The notes below the pieces were generated by a model, which saw only the letters and a program-made list of their open reading frames with translations, ran no database searches and had not been told where the DNA came from. A stretch of DNA of 64,000 bases from Brucella cytisi (GTDB lineage Bacteria; Pseudomonadota; Alphaproteobacteria; Rhizobiales; Rhizobiaceae). The position numbers were made by a program, and so were the translations under genes. Within the stretch, counting starts at the first letter, position 1, and each line of letters opens with the position of its first letter. Location of the stretch: contig JAAVLQ010000002.1 in NCBI GenBank assembly GCA_012103075.1, positions 947,001 through 1,011,000 of the forward strand, written 5' to 3'. This document shows, in pieces, positions 20,951-31,693 of the stretch.

Positions 20951-22632
20951 TCACCTCATGGTTTCGAGGATTTCGCCGAAGCGCGGCGAACTCTTACCTA
21001 CAGACTCAACTAGAGCGCCTTGATTTAAAACAATGATCCGTTCGCAAATTCGCGCTTCGCGACTGATATGCGTTGCGATCAGCAATGCGCGCGAACCTGT
21101 TCTCGCCTTGAGGCGATCGAGAACATCCCTGTGCGGTTGCGTTATCGAGACCTTCGGTCGGTTCATCCAGTAGCCAGAGCGGCGCATCGGTCAGGAAAAG
21201 CCGCGCGGGGCCAGACGACGTGCTTGCCCGCCCGAAAGCCCCAGCCCGCCCTCGCCCAGCATTGCGTCCAGTCCGGCAGGCAATTCATCGATAAACGCGC
21301 CAAGGCCCGCAGCCCGCAAAGCGGCAATCAGTTCCTCATCGCTCGCATCGGCACGCGCCAGCCGGAGATTGTCGCGAAGACTATCCTGAAATAGCTCTGT
21401 CCGCTGCGTGAGAAGGCGCGCGGGCAAAACCGAAGCGCGGCCCTGATCAGCCGGAATTTCTCCGGCAAGGAGATTGAACAAGGTCGATTTGCCTGCGCCG
21501 CTTGTGCCGACGATGGCAATACACTCGCCCGCTGCAATATCGAGATCGAGGTTTTTGAGGGCGTCGTGATCCGCGCCCTCGTGACGAACCGACACGTTTT
21601 TCAGCTGAACCGCTACGCCATTCTCAGGTTTTTGGGTGCCGTTAGTTCAGCGTCATCGTTCGGTTGAGGTGCAACCCGCCCGGCAGCAAGTATCGTGCGC
21701 CCGAGTTCCATCGCGCCGCGCCGCAATGCTGAAAACGGCTCCATCGCACCAAGAATGATAAGCATTCCGAGCGCTGCGACGGGCGCACCGATCATTCCTG
21801 ACTGCATCAGCAAACCAACGGCGACAAGGCCACCTGCAAGCAACGCAGCGTGAACAATGCCGAAACCCGCGCCGGTTACGATCTCTATGCGATTAAGCCT
21901 GCGATCCGAAGCGGCGACATAGCCGTCTGCACCGACCAAAGCCAGCTTCTGATCTTCGAGGCGCCCAACCATAAGAAGTTCAGTCTGCCCGGCAACGAGA
22001 TCGACGGTGCGGGCGCGCAGCGCTTCCGTACCTTTTGCTCGTTGTCGCATGGATTTTTCGGAACGACGAGCCGCAGCAAGCGGAAGGCCCAGACCGGCAA
22101 CAAGCAGGACAAGAGTAATCAGTAACCCGAAAAAGGGGCTCATCAGGCCGAGAGCGATGCCAGCCACAAGCGCGGTAGCGAGTGCAGCACCGGCAGGCAC
22201 CACCACGCGCAGATAAAGCGAGTCGAGTGCATCAATGTCTGCCGTCAGGCGGAACAGCAGACGCGCAGGGCGCTTCAATAGCGCGTTTGCAGCACTCGGG
22301 CGCGCCCAGCTACGGAACAGCTTTTCGCGCAGTGCGGCAAGGATCGCAAGCGTTGCATCATGAGTGACGAGCCGCTCCAGATAACGCGACCCAGTGCGCA
22401 GGATCGCCAGCAGACGAATACCGGCTGCAGGAGCGAACACATCGAACACAACCGCCGTCGCCATGCTCAAGCCCGCAATCGCCGTTGCCGTTATGAACCA
22501 GCCTGACAGGCCGAGAAGAGCGATACCGGCAAGGACCGTTACAGTAGCCGTCGCTATACCCGCAAGAAGTGCTGTCCCCTTGGTGCGGAAAAAGAGGCGC
22601 AGGATCGGTTGCAACGATTGAAAACCGTTCAT
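20951..22632 (-). CDS. cydC: Heterodimeric ABC exporter CydC (about three frameshifts)
   Basis: CydDC exports glutathione/cysteine to the periplasm and binds haem, and is needed to mature cytochrome bd. The N-terminal membrane domain (MNGFQSLQPILRLFFRTKG, 22632 downward) has six helices. The ATPase shows Walker A GTSGAGKST, the signature LGLSGGQARRLA and the end part RTGSRALLIATHISREARICERIIVLNQGALVE. Breaks near 21610, 21200 and 21150 split it into three frames. Joined length is about 560. Its ATG overlaps the cydD stop by four bases. Confidence 0.9.
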
Positions 22633-24368
22633 TCTGCCGCCCTCCTCTGCCAGACAGGATCGTTATCCACGCTGCCGTCCAGACGGACGATACGGTCCAT
22701 CCTGCGGGCAAGGGTTTCGTCATGGGTAGCGACGATGAGCGTCTTGCCTTTGGCTAGTCTGAGAAGGCTGTCGGCAATGACCTTCGCTGTTTCCCCGGTC
22801 AAGATGGGCTGTAGGTTCATCGGCGGGGATAATATCGGCATTGAGATCAACTGCCGCTCGGGACAGCGCCAGCCGTAGGGCTTCGCCACCGGATATTCCA
22901 GCACCGTTCTCGCCGATGAGACGGTTGCCGGTGACACCCAGAACATGACCCAGCGCCATGTCATCAATAATGGCTTTGGTGGTTTCCACATCGGCTTGCC
23001 GACCGAGCGTGATGTTCTGACGAGCAGAACCGGCAAAGATATGCGGCTTCTGTCCGATCCAGTTCATCCTTGAGCGAAGCGCCTCTGCTGCTGTATCGTC
23101 GGCCAACCCGATTCCACCGATTTCGATTTGACCAGTTTGAGGAGCCGTCAGCCCGGCAACAAGGGCCAGAACAGTCGATTTCCCATAGCCGCTCGGCGCC
23201 AGCAGAGCCACGTGCTCGCCTGCCGCAATATCGAGATTGAATGCGGTGAGAACCTTGCCCCCAGTCCCATAACCAAAGTCGATATTGTGTAGAGTTACGG
23301 TAGGAGCATCACCAGTTGCTGCGTGGCTTCCAACCTTGCCGACAATTGGCATCGGATGTTCAGCCAGCTTTTCCAGTGCATCAATTGAAGATTCGCCCGA
23401 TGCACGGTCGTGCCAGACCGCTGAAAGATCGCGCAATGGTTCGAAGAATGCAGGCGATAGAAGCAGGACGAAAAGACCTTCGGCCAAAGTCAGCTTATGG
23501 CCCCACGCTCCGAAGTTGAGTTGGCCCAGCAGATGGAAGCCGATATAAACCGCGACCATGGCAACGCCGATAGCAGCGAAGAGTTCAAGCACAGCCGAAG
23601 ACAGAAATGCGATGCGCAGGACAGACATCGTCTTGAAACGCAAGGTTTCGGCGTTCTGGCGCAGCCGGTTCGCCGTCGCGTCCACGGCATGGAATGTGCG
23701 AATGGTTGCAAGGCCGCGCAGACGGTCAAGCAGAAAGCCGTTCATTCCGCCAAGGGCTGTCAGTTGCTTTTGCTGGCGGCCTTTGCACGCCAGCCGATCA
23801 ATGCCATGAAGATCGGTATCAGCGGTGCGGCCACCATCAGGACAAGCGCTGCAGCCCGGGAATACCAGAGTGCGACGGCAAGTATTGCGAATGGGATCAG
23901 CATCACGCGGATGCGGACTGGCACGAAGCGCGAAAGATAAGGAACGACCATTTCCGCCTGTTCGGCAAGAATGCTTGCCGCCTCACCGGATGACGGGCGC
24001 GTCACATCAAGCGGTGAACGTTGCGCAAGCGCTGAAACAGCATTGGTTCGAAGTCGGGAAAGCTCCAGTCGGGCGGCGTCGAAAGCTTTGGTAGCGCCTG
24101 CACTATCAAGAACGCTGCGCAGACAGCCGAGAACGAATATGCCCGCCGCGCTGTAATAGATGGAATTATCGAAGCCGGTGTCGGCCAGTCGTCCGATTGC
24201 GTATGCGAGAATGCCCGCTTGCGGCAGCCACAAAAGTGCGGCTAACGCCTGAAGATATGCCCCCGCTTCAGCAAAGGCGGAACAGGACGACGCTGCGAGC
24301 GGCGCGAACCTTGTTGGTCGCTTGCCGCTTCGCCGTCTTCTGCCGTCAAAGTTTCCGTTCGGGGACAA
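22629..24368 (-). CDS. cydD: Heterodimeric ABC exporter CydD (about three frameshifts)
   Basis: Partner of CydC. The membrane domain includes LLWLPQAGILAYAIGRL and AALVLMVAAPLIPIFMALIGW. The ATPase has APSGYGKST as Walker A, GAGISGGEALRLALSRA as signature and DEPTAHLD as Walker B end. Frame changes lie near 23755, where the membrane domain continues, and near 22820, where DEPTAHLD joins TAKVIADSLLRLAKGKTLIVATHDETLARRMDR. The N-terminus is uncertain: TTG at 24366-24368 opens the frame, but a GTG at 24376-24378 overlapping the regulator stop (GTGA) could be the true start if another error lies just after it. Confidence 0.88.
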
Positions 24369-24374
24369 CGGATT

Positions 24375-24959
24375 TCACTCTCTCTTAGGCTCCTTTTTGG
24401 CCGATGTTCGCCCGCGTCCGAGCGCCACGATCCTGTCCGTGGTTTCAAGGAAGCGGGTCACCTTGGCGCCAAGCGCCAGAAGACTTGTCAAACGATCGGT
24501 ATCGAGTCGCTTGACGTCGTCGTACCAGTTGGTCAGCCTTTCGATCAGGCCGTACATGTCCTTCATGCGATCCTGCGCATAAAGATCGCTGTCGCCTTTC
24601 GGCTGCTCCATCAGGATTTCACGCAGAACCGAGAGCGTGGGATCGATCTCGCGCTTCTTGCGCTCTTCAGCGAGCGTGCGCAGAATCTGCCACACATCGT
24701 CGGGCGTCGTGAAGAAATCACGGCGATCACCGGGAATGTGCTTCAGCAGCACCAGATTCCAGCCCTGCAATTCACGAATACCCATGGACACATTCGAACG
24801 TGACACACCGAGAGCATCGACGATCTGGTCAGCGCAAAGAGGCTCAGGCGACACGTAAAGCAGTGCATAGATCTGCCCCACCGTGCGGTTGATGCCCCAA
24901 CGGCTGCCCATTTCTCCGAAGTGGAGCACGAACGACTGAACGATTGGCGACAATTCCAA
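24375..24959 (-). CDS. GbsR/MarR-type transcriptional regulator of the cyd operon
   Basis: Intact, 194 residues. The N-terminal half is a winged helix of GbsR type: RTVGQIYALLYVSPEPLCADQIVDALGVSRSNVSMGIRELQGWNLV (about residues 25-70), followed by HIPGDRRDFF in the wing. The C-terminal half is charged and helical and probably dimerises. It is the first gene of an apparent operon with cydDCABX, ending in or beside the cydD start. A strong palindrome lies just in front of its start. It most likely regulates itself and the oxidase. What it senses is not visible. Confidence 0.85.
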   Translation of the reverse strand: MELSPIVQSFVLHFGEMGSRWGINRTVGQIYALLYVSPEPLCADQIVDALGVSRSNVSMGIRELQGWNLVLLKHIPGDRRDFFTTPDDVWQILRTLAEERKKREIDPTLSVLREILMEQPKGDSDLYAQDRMKDMYGLIERLTNWYDDVKRLDTDRLTSLLALGAKVTRFLETTDRIVALGRGRTSAKKEPKRE

Positions 24960-24976
24960 AATTCTCTCTCCGTAAA

Positions 24977-25007
24977 TTCTGAATTTTCAGAAATTACTGA
25001 AATTCAG
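24977..25007 (-). promoter_or_regulatory. Candidate operator of the GbsR-type regulator
   Basis: TTCTGAA-TT-TTCAGAA (24977-24992) is a perfect inverted repeat. A second site, CTGAAATTCAG (24997-25007), repeats the same half-sites (CTGAA/TTCAG). Both lie 17-48 bases before the regulator start, where a dimeric MarR-type protein would block the promoter. Confidence 0.65.
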
Positions 25008-25350
25008 ATAATTCAAATGGCTTTAACCTTCAATCCGTTTGTCCCGGGCGAAAGCCCGAATGGACAATTGGCCGCAGCCCCGACACTCCTCCAAATGCCC
25101 AAAAACACGAAAGGCCACCGCTTCCGCTCCGCAGTCGGTGGGCAGTCAGGCCAGAGATTCGGCAAATGGGAGATAATGTTTCCGATCGGCAGGATAGCCG
25201 GTCTTGAAGCGAACTCCAAAACAGGTCTCCGATCAGCCCGGAAGCAGCCGCCGCCGCTTCCATGACGGAGCAGCGAATTTCCCCATTTGGTGCGACGGAA
25301 AACGCAAGCTTTCCGCCCTCTCCGCACCCTCAAGCATGATACCTACAGAC
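25008..25350. other. Gene-free stretch between the cyd and pha operons
   Basis: Open frames exist on both strands (for example 25013-25333 minus) but with no ribosome binding site, domain or codon pattern I trust. The region contains the cyd promoter at its left end and the tail of the pha operon at its right. Confidence 0.5.
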
Positions 25351-25704
25351 CTATAGCGGGTCGGAAGATGAAGGCAGCTCCTTGCTGTCCTGCGTTCTGT
25401 CGCGATGGATCACGGCGCGGCTGAGCAGCATGAGCGTTACCGGCGTTGTGACGACCACAAAGACGGTAATCAGCACTTCATGCAGAATCGGCTTCGATTG
25501 CAAGATGGAGAAAAATATGATCGAAGCGATCAAGATTCCGCCAGCACCAAACGACGAGCCAAGCGTGGGGGCGTGAACACGCTCATAAAAGCTTTTGAAG
25601 CGGACGAGTCCGATGCATCCGACGAGTGTCAGGAAGGCGCCGGAGACCAGAAAGAACGCAATGATCACAGCGGCCCATACAGGAAGTTCACCTGCATTGA
25701 TCAT
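25351..25704 (-). CDS. phaG: Cation/proton antiporter subunit G
   Basis: Small membrane subunit of the seven-gene Mrp/Mnh/Pha antiporter that exchanges K+ or Na+ for protons. 117 residues starting MINAGELPVWAAVIIAFFLV, with three helices and the family motif GCIGLVRFKSFYERVHAPT. Its ATGA start overlaps the phaF stop, so I reject the longer frame that runs upstream. Last gene of the operon. Confidence 0.9.
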   Translation of the reverse strand: MINAGELPVWAAVIIAFFLVSGAFLTLVGCIGLVRFKSFYERVHAPTLGSSFGAGGILIASIIFFSILQSKPILHEVLITVFVVVTTPVTLMLLSRAVIHRDRTQDSKELPSSSDPL

Positions 25705-25982
25705 TCGATCACCTCCCCGCGCATGAGGAATTTTGAAAGCGCCACGGTGGCAACGAAACCCAGAAGAGCGATAATCAGCGCCGTCTCGAAATAAATGATG
25801 CTGCCCGTGCGTATGCCGAACGTGACCGGGAGAAGCAGCGCGTTGAGGTAGAGCGCATCGGCCGCAAGAATGCGATCCTGCGCACGCGGGCCTACAAGCA
25901 GCCGATAAACCACACAAGCCAGAGCGCCAAGAAGCATCAGCTGAGCAGCAAGCAGGGACCAGAAGATGATGACTGCACTCAT
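25701..25982 (-). CDS. phaF: Cation/proton antiporter subunit F
   Basis: 93 residues, three membrane helices, with the family segment RLLVGPRAQDRILAADAL (about residues 28-45). It overlaps phaE and phaG by four bases on each side, showing tight translational coupling. Confidence 0.9.
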   Translation of the reverse strand: MSAVIIFWSLLAAQLMLLGALACVVYRLLVGPRAQDRILAADALYLNALLLPVTFGIRTGSIIYFETALIIALLGFVATVALSKFLMRGEVIE

Positions 25983-26494
25983 GCGGATTTCTCCTCTTCC
26001 ATGACGTCCGCCGCTCCGAATATCTTGATGAGCGGCTGCTCATATCTTCCCTTGATCGTGTCCCGCCACGCCTGCGCATCATCCAGATCGAGCACGTGGA
26101 TGGTCAGTTCGTGCCTTGCGGCGTTGTAATCCACCCAGGCCGTGCCCGGCGTCGCTGTGATTATGCAGGCGAGAACGGCAAGAGCGGTCCGGTTTTCCAG
26201 ATCGAGCTGGATAACGACAAAGCCCGGACGTCGCTTGCGCTTGCGTGACAGAATAATGCCAGCCACCGCGATATTGGATTGCAGGATGTCGTAGCTCATG
26301 GTGCCGAACAGCAAGAGCATCGTCGGGATCGAACGAATATGGTTCTTCTGCGGTTGCAGGGCCGTCATGATGAGACACGCCACGAGCGCGATGATCGCGC
26401 CAAGCAGAAGCTGTGCCCGTGTGAAGCCGTTCAAAAGCAGCCAGAACAGGAGCAACGAGGCGAACAGAAGCGGGTAAGGCAGGATCTTTTTCAC
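25979..26494 (-). CDS. phaE: Cation/proton antiporter subunit E
   Basis: 171 residues. Two N-terminal membrane segments (YPLLFASLLLFWLLLNG and LLLGAIIALVACLIMTAL) are followed by a cytoplasmic domain with the conserved TATPGTAWVDYNAARHELTIHVLD. Four-base overlaps join it to phaD and phaF. Confidence 0.9.
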   Translation of the reverse strand: MKKILPYPLLFASLLLFWLLLNGFTRAQLLLGAIIALVACLIMTALQPQKNHIRSIPTMLLLFGTMSYDILQSNIAVAGIILSRKRKRRPGFVVIQLDLENRTALAVLACIITATPGTAWVDYNAARHELTIHVLDLDDAQAWRDTIKGRYEQPLIKIFGAADVMEEEKSA

Positions 26495-28123
26495 TGTGTC
26501 CCCTCCGTTTCGGTGCCTGCGCGGGGCGCATTGAGGACACTGCTGATATAAGATGCGGGATTGTGCAGCGAACGCGCCGTTTCATCCATATAGCGCATCG
26601 CCGGACCGGCAGCGATTGTCAGCGCCAGACAGATTGCCAGAAGCCCCGCAATCGGCACGACCTCCCGGACCAGAACGCGTGGCACGTTGCCTTCGAGCGA
26701 TGCCCAGAAGGTACGAATGCCGGTACGTGTCATCGCAATCAACGCTGAAAGACCGGACAGCAGAAGAAGCGCGACCAAAGCCCAGCTTGCTGGGCTGACT
26801 GGCATTGCAAGCTGTGGTGTCGGACTGTCGCCGTTGAAAACCGCTGCCGGGATCAGGAATTTGGCAATGAATCCAGAGAATGGCGGCAAGCCGATCAGCA
26901 ATATCGCACAAATGCCGAAAAACGTTCCCAGAACGGCAAGGGTTGCGGGCAGTACTGCGCCGACTTCGTCTTCGTCTTCTTCCTCCTCATCGTCACCATA
27001 GGCTTCCATGGTAACGGCGAGAACGTTTGCAGCCGCATCCTGACCGCGTTCGATCAGTTCAATCAGCAGGAAGAACGCAGCGATGGTAAGCGTGGAACTC
27101 ACCATATAGAACAGCGCGGCACCGGTCATGGCGGTGTTACCGCTGCCAATGGCAGCCAGCAACGTGCCCGAGGATACGAGGATACTATAGCTGGCAAGAC
27201 GTCCCATTGCTTGCGATGCGACCACCCCCGATCAGGCCGAAGGCAAGCGTGACCATTCCACCGAAATAGAGCCAGTCATTGCCGAATCCATAGGATGAAC
27301 CGGCACTGATACCGAACATCAGCGGCGACAGGCGCAAAAGGACGTAAATGCCGACCTTGCTCATGATGGCGAAGACCGCTGCCACCGGTGCTGCTGCTGC
27401 CGTATAGGTTGGCGCAAGCCAGAAATTGAGGGGCCACATGCCTGCCTTGACGAGGAATGCAACGCCCAGAACCGCAGCACCTGCTTCAAGCAGCATACGA
27501 TCTTCAGCCGCGACCTGCGGAATTCTCTGCGCAAGATCGGCCATATTCAATGTGCCGGTCACGCCATAGATCAGGCTGACGCCGATCAAAAACAGAGACG
27601 ACGCGACGAGATTGACGGCAATATAATGCATGCCGGCCTTTACGCGCGCCGGACCTGACCCGTGCAGCGCCGGGCCGTAGGATGCCGCCAGCATCACTTC
27701 GAAGAAAACGAAGAGATTGAACAGATCACCAGTCAGAAATGCGCCGTTCAGCCCCATCAGCAAAAGCTGGAAGATTGTATGGAAATGCGGGCTGGCTTTG
27801 TGCCAGTGCGCGAGTGCGAAGCTGAGTGAAGCCATGCCGAGCAGGCTTGTCAGCACAAGCATAAGGGCCGCGAGACGATCCAGAACCAGCACGATACCAA
27901 ACGGTGCGGGCCAGTTGCCAATCAGGTAAACGAGAGCGTCAGGCGCCTTGTCGCTCGCCATTCCGGCAAGGGTGATGGCAATCGCGATCAAACCCAATGT
28001 CGAGATGGAGTTGATGGCCATCTTGAGCTTGCGCTTGCGCTCATCGAACAGCAGCAAGACAGCTGCCGTGACGAGCGGCAGAATGATTGGAGCAACGATG
28101 AGGTGCGTTTTCCAGTCCAACAT
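26491..28123 (-). CDS. phaD: Cation/proton antiporter subunit D (one frameshift)
   Basis: NuoN/NuoM-like proton-translocating subunit with about 14 helices. It begins MLDWKTHLIVAPIILPLVTAAV and has the conserved ALHGSGPARVKAGMHYIAVNL and LVKAGMWPLNFWLAPTYTAAAAPVAA, which hold the key lysines. A break near 27222 joins LAFGLIGG to VVASQAMGRLASYSILVSSG. Joined length is about 544. A short acidic run (DDEEEEDEDE, about 26970-27000) sits in a loop. Confidence 0.91.
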
Positions 28124-28460
28124 CAGTTCTCCTTGCCGTCCACGTGGTCCGTACGCGTCAACCCGCGCGAAGCGAGCAGCACGACAAGGAAAAGTGCGGT
28201 CATTGCGAAACCGATGACGATGGCGGTCAGTACGAGCGCCTGTGGCACCGGATCGGTATATTGTGCGGCCTGAACGTCAACACCGCTATCAAGCACAGGT
28301 GCAGCATTCGTGCGCAAGCGTCCCATCGAAAAAATGAAGAGATTGACGGCATAGGAAATCAGCGACAGGCCGATTGCCACCGGAAGGTACGCGGGCGGAG
28401 AATGAGCCAAACGCCGGATGCCATCAATACGCCGATTGCCAGAGCAAGAACGAGTTCCAT
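28123..28460 (-). CDS. phaC: Cation/proton antiporter subunit C (one frameshift)
   Basis: NuoK-like subunit with three helices. True start is MELVLALAIGVLMASGVWLIL at 28458-28460. At 28380-28381 the coding strand has GG where GGG restores TFRVAIGLSLISYAVNLFIF. Joined length is about 112. The break makes a spurious upstream extension of the 3' frame. Its single-base stop/start overlaps join phaAB and phaD. Confidence 0.88.
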
Positions 28461-31371
28461 CAGTTCTCCTCCTTCGTTGCGGCAAGCTTCTCGACACGGT
28501 GTTTACGGAGTGATTGGTGTGCGAGTGCAATCAAAACCAACACGGTAGCGCCAACCACGAGGGTGAAGACGCCAAGATCGAACAGCAGTGCGCTGGCTGT
28601 CGGCATTTTTCCGATATGCGGTATTTCCGTATATTGGAAAAATGTGGTGAGGAACGGATAGCCGAAGAACCACGACCCCGCACCTGTTGCCGCTGCAAAC
28701 AGCAGTCCGAGCCCGATCCAGCGCAATGGCAGAATGCGCAAGCGGTCCTCGACCACGCGTGCGCCAGACGCCAGATATTGCAGCAAAAATGCAATTGCGA
28801 GCGTAATACCGGCCGCAAATCCGCCGCCCGGCAGATCATGACCGCGCAGGAACAGATGCACTGCCAGTACAATGATAACCGGGAACAACCATTGCATGAT
28901 GACGGACGGCACGGCCAGATAATCGGCCAGTGTTTCACCTGCCTTGCGGTCAGGCGCCGCCTCGTCATAGGCGTCCCGGATTTGCTGCTGGGCTGTCGAT
29001 CCGGTTGTATCAGGGGCAGGACGGAAACGACGCAGGAGCGCAAAACCGTGAGGCCCACAATACCGAGGACGGCAATTTCGCCAAACGTATCGAAAGCACG
29101 GAAGTCGACCAGAATGACGTTCACGACATTCTTGCCACCGCCGCCTGAATAGGCGTTCTCGAGGAAATAATCGCCAATGCTGCTGGGCGAAATACGCGTC
29201 ATAACAGCATAGGCGATGACAGCGACCCCTGCCCCGCTGCCGATTGCAAGCAGCAAGTCGCGATAACGGCGGATGCGCGGGCCTATCTGCACCGGAAGCG
29301 GGTCAGGATCTTCCCAACGCTTCGGCAGCCAGCGAAGCCCGAGCAGCAGCAGAACAGTGGTGACGATCTCGACCAGCAACTGGGTCACAGCAAGATCGGG
29401 CGCGGACAGCCAGACGAAGGTGATGCAGGTAACGAGCCCCGCCCCCGAGAGGAGGATCAACGCCGCAAGTCGGTGGTACTTGGCCTGATAGGCCGCGCCG
29501 ATAGCACAGGCACCACCAAGTATCCAAAGTCCGGCAAAAATCGGGTCCACGGGCTGGGCGCCAAGCGAACCTGACTGCAAGCCGGAAACGAAAATCGGCC
29601 GGGCAGCTGCAAGGACGGCCACCGCAACCACGATACGGAGCTGCGGCTGCAGACGACGCGTGCTGAGGAAGGATTCTGCCTTACGTGCCCAATTCCATGA
29701 CAAGGTCACGAGAACACGTTCGAAAATGCGCTGCCCTTGCAAATGCCGGAATAAGGGGGGGCGTCTTCACTGGTGGCAAGATAGTTTTTCAGCATCCAGT
29801 GCAGAAGAATACCGCCGATCATGGCAACGATACTCATCATCAGCGGCAGGTTGAAGCCGTGCCAGACCGAGAGACTATATTCTGGCGTCGCCTTGCCCAG
29901 CACCGACAGAACTGCCGAATGCAGGAACGGTCCGATGGAAAGGCCCGGAATGATGCCGATCAACAGGCAAAGCAAGACCAGAAGTTCAATGGGACGACGC
30001 ATCCAGTGCGGCGGTTCGTGCGGCTCATGCGGCAGGTCATGCGGTGGTGGTCCGAAGAACGTCGAATAAATAAAGCGCACCGAATAGGCGACCGTGAAGA
30101 TACCGGCAATCGTGGCGACATAGGGCGTGATCGTATCTAGCCACGACGCCATGTGCGTTTCCACCGCCTCAGCGAAGAACATTTCCTTGGAAATAAAGCC
30201 GTTGAGCAACGGTACGCCTGCCATGGCCGCACTCGCGACCATGGCGAGCGTTGCCGTATAGGGCATGGGACGCAATAGCCCGCTCAGTTTTCGCATGTCG
30301 CGCGTGCCGGTCTCATGATCGATGATGCCCGCAGCCATGAACAGCGATGCCTTGAAAATCGCATGGTTGACCATGTGGAAGATCGCGGCAACCGCAGCAA
30401 GTGGGCTGCCAAGAGAAAGCAGAACGGTAATCAAGCCAAGGTTACTGATGGTCGAATAGGCAAGCAGGCCTTTGAGGTCTTGTTGGAAAACCGCAAAGAA
30501 GCTTGCAATCAGAAGCGTGATCAGCCCTGCTGAACCGACGATCCAGAACCACTCTTCCGTTCCGCTGAGAACCGGCCACAGGCGCGCCAGCAGGAAGACA
30601 CCAGCCTTCACCATGGTGGCCGAATGCAGATAGGCCGAAACGGGCGTCGGCGCTGCCATCGCATTGGGAAGCCAGAAGTGGAACGGAAACTGCGCGCTTT
30701 TCGTAAAGGCACCGAGCAGGATCAGAATGAGCGCCACGCTATAAAGCGGATGTGTCCGAACGATGTTCCCCGCTGCCAGAACTGTGTCGAGATCGTAGCT
30801 TCCGACAATATGGCCGAGGATCAGAACGCCTGCCAGCAGACAGAAACCGCCGATACCCGTCACGGTGAGCGCCATGCGTGCACCGTCGCGGGCACTGGCA
30901 TTGTGATACCAATAGCCGATCAGCAGGAACGAGAAGATGCTGGTCAGCTCCCAGAACACGGCGAGCAATATCAGATTGCCGGATAGAACCACGCCGAGCA
31001 TCGATCCCATAAAGGACAGAAGGAACGAGAAGAACCTCGGCACGGGATCTTCGGGCGACATGTAATAACGCGCATAAATGACGACCAGCAGGCCGATACC
31101 CGTGATGAGCATCGCGAAAAGCCGGCGAAGCCATCCATTCGAACGTGACATTGAGGCCATAGGCCGGAAGCCATTCCACAGTGCCATGAAGCACCTTGCC
31201 GTCCGACACGATGGGATAAAGGCTGGCGGTGACAATAAAGGCAACAAGCGCAATTGCTGCCGTAAACCCGTGCCGAACCGCTACGATCCGCCCCCTGAAT
31301 AAGCCGGTTATGGCGCTGCCAAGAAATGGTAGAAGGACAAGCAGGAAAAGCATTCTGCCGTCCATCGTCAT
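28460..31371 (-). CDS. phaAB: Fused cation/proton antiporter subunits A and B (about three frameshifts)
   Basis: A large NuoL-like subunit A with a subunit B domain at its C-terminus, about 970 residues. The A part starts MTMDGRMLFLLVLLPFLGS and has FWELTSIFSFLLIGYWYH, GAFTKSAQFPFHFWLPNAMAAPTPVSAYLHSATMVKAG and FQQDLKGLLAYSTISNLG. The MrpA C-terminal extension follows (SAPDLAVTQLLVEIVTTVLLLL). The B part is FLRGHDLPGGGFAAGITLAIAF. Breaks lie near 31130, at the C7 run 29755-29761 (needs one more C), and between 28930 and 29010. The A-B fusion is known in rhizobial Pha systems. It is the first gene of the operon. Confidence 0.9.
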
Positions 31372-31693
31372 GCGCCACAGGCCTCCTAGCCGAAATCAAG
31401 GTTGATCCGAAGCAGGCACCGCTCAAGAAAACAGCAACAGAATCGCTCCGGCAAGTTGTAGTGAGGAATCATATATTCCGATGGCCTTATTATGACCGGC
31501 CACGGAACATTATGGCAATAGCTTTCAATGGCTTATCGCATAGATTTGAATCATTTTATTGTTCCCTGCGCCGAAAAATCTATAATTTATCAACCGCTGC
31601 GAACCGCGACGCCTGACTGTCGGCCATACTGACTTGAAAATCTTTCAGCCGGATGACACAAAACTTGCCATGAATTTTACCGCAGATGCGGCT
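31372..31693 (-). promoter_or_regulatory. Upstream region of the pha operon
   Basis: About 320 bases with no convincing gene. An AT-rich part (about 31540-31600, TTGATAAATTATAG on the minus strand) is the likeliest promoter location. No operator is apparent. Confidence 0.4.

Noticed and set aside
21005..21030. AGAGCGCCTTGATTT as another copy of the RIME-like element
   Set aside because: It lies inside the cydC coding sequence (IIVLNQGAL), has no matching inverted arm and is a chance match of the first bases.
25013..25333. Minus-strand open frame of 106 codons between cyd and pha
   Set aside because: No ribosome binding site, odd composition and overlapping open frames on both strands. I list the region as gene-free.
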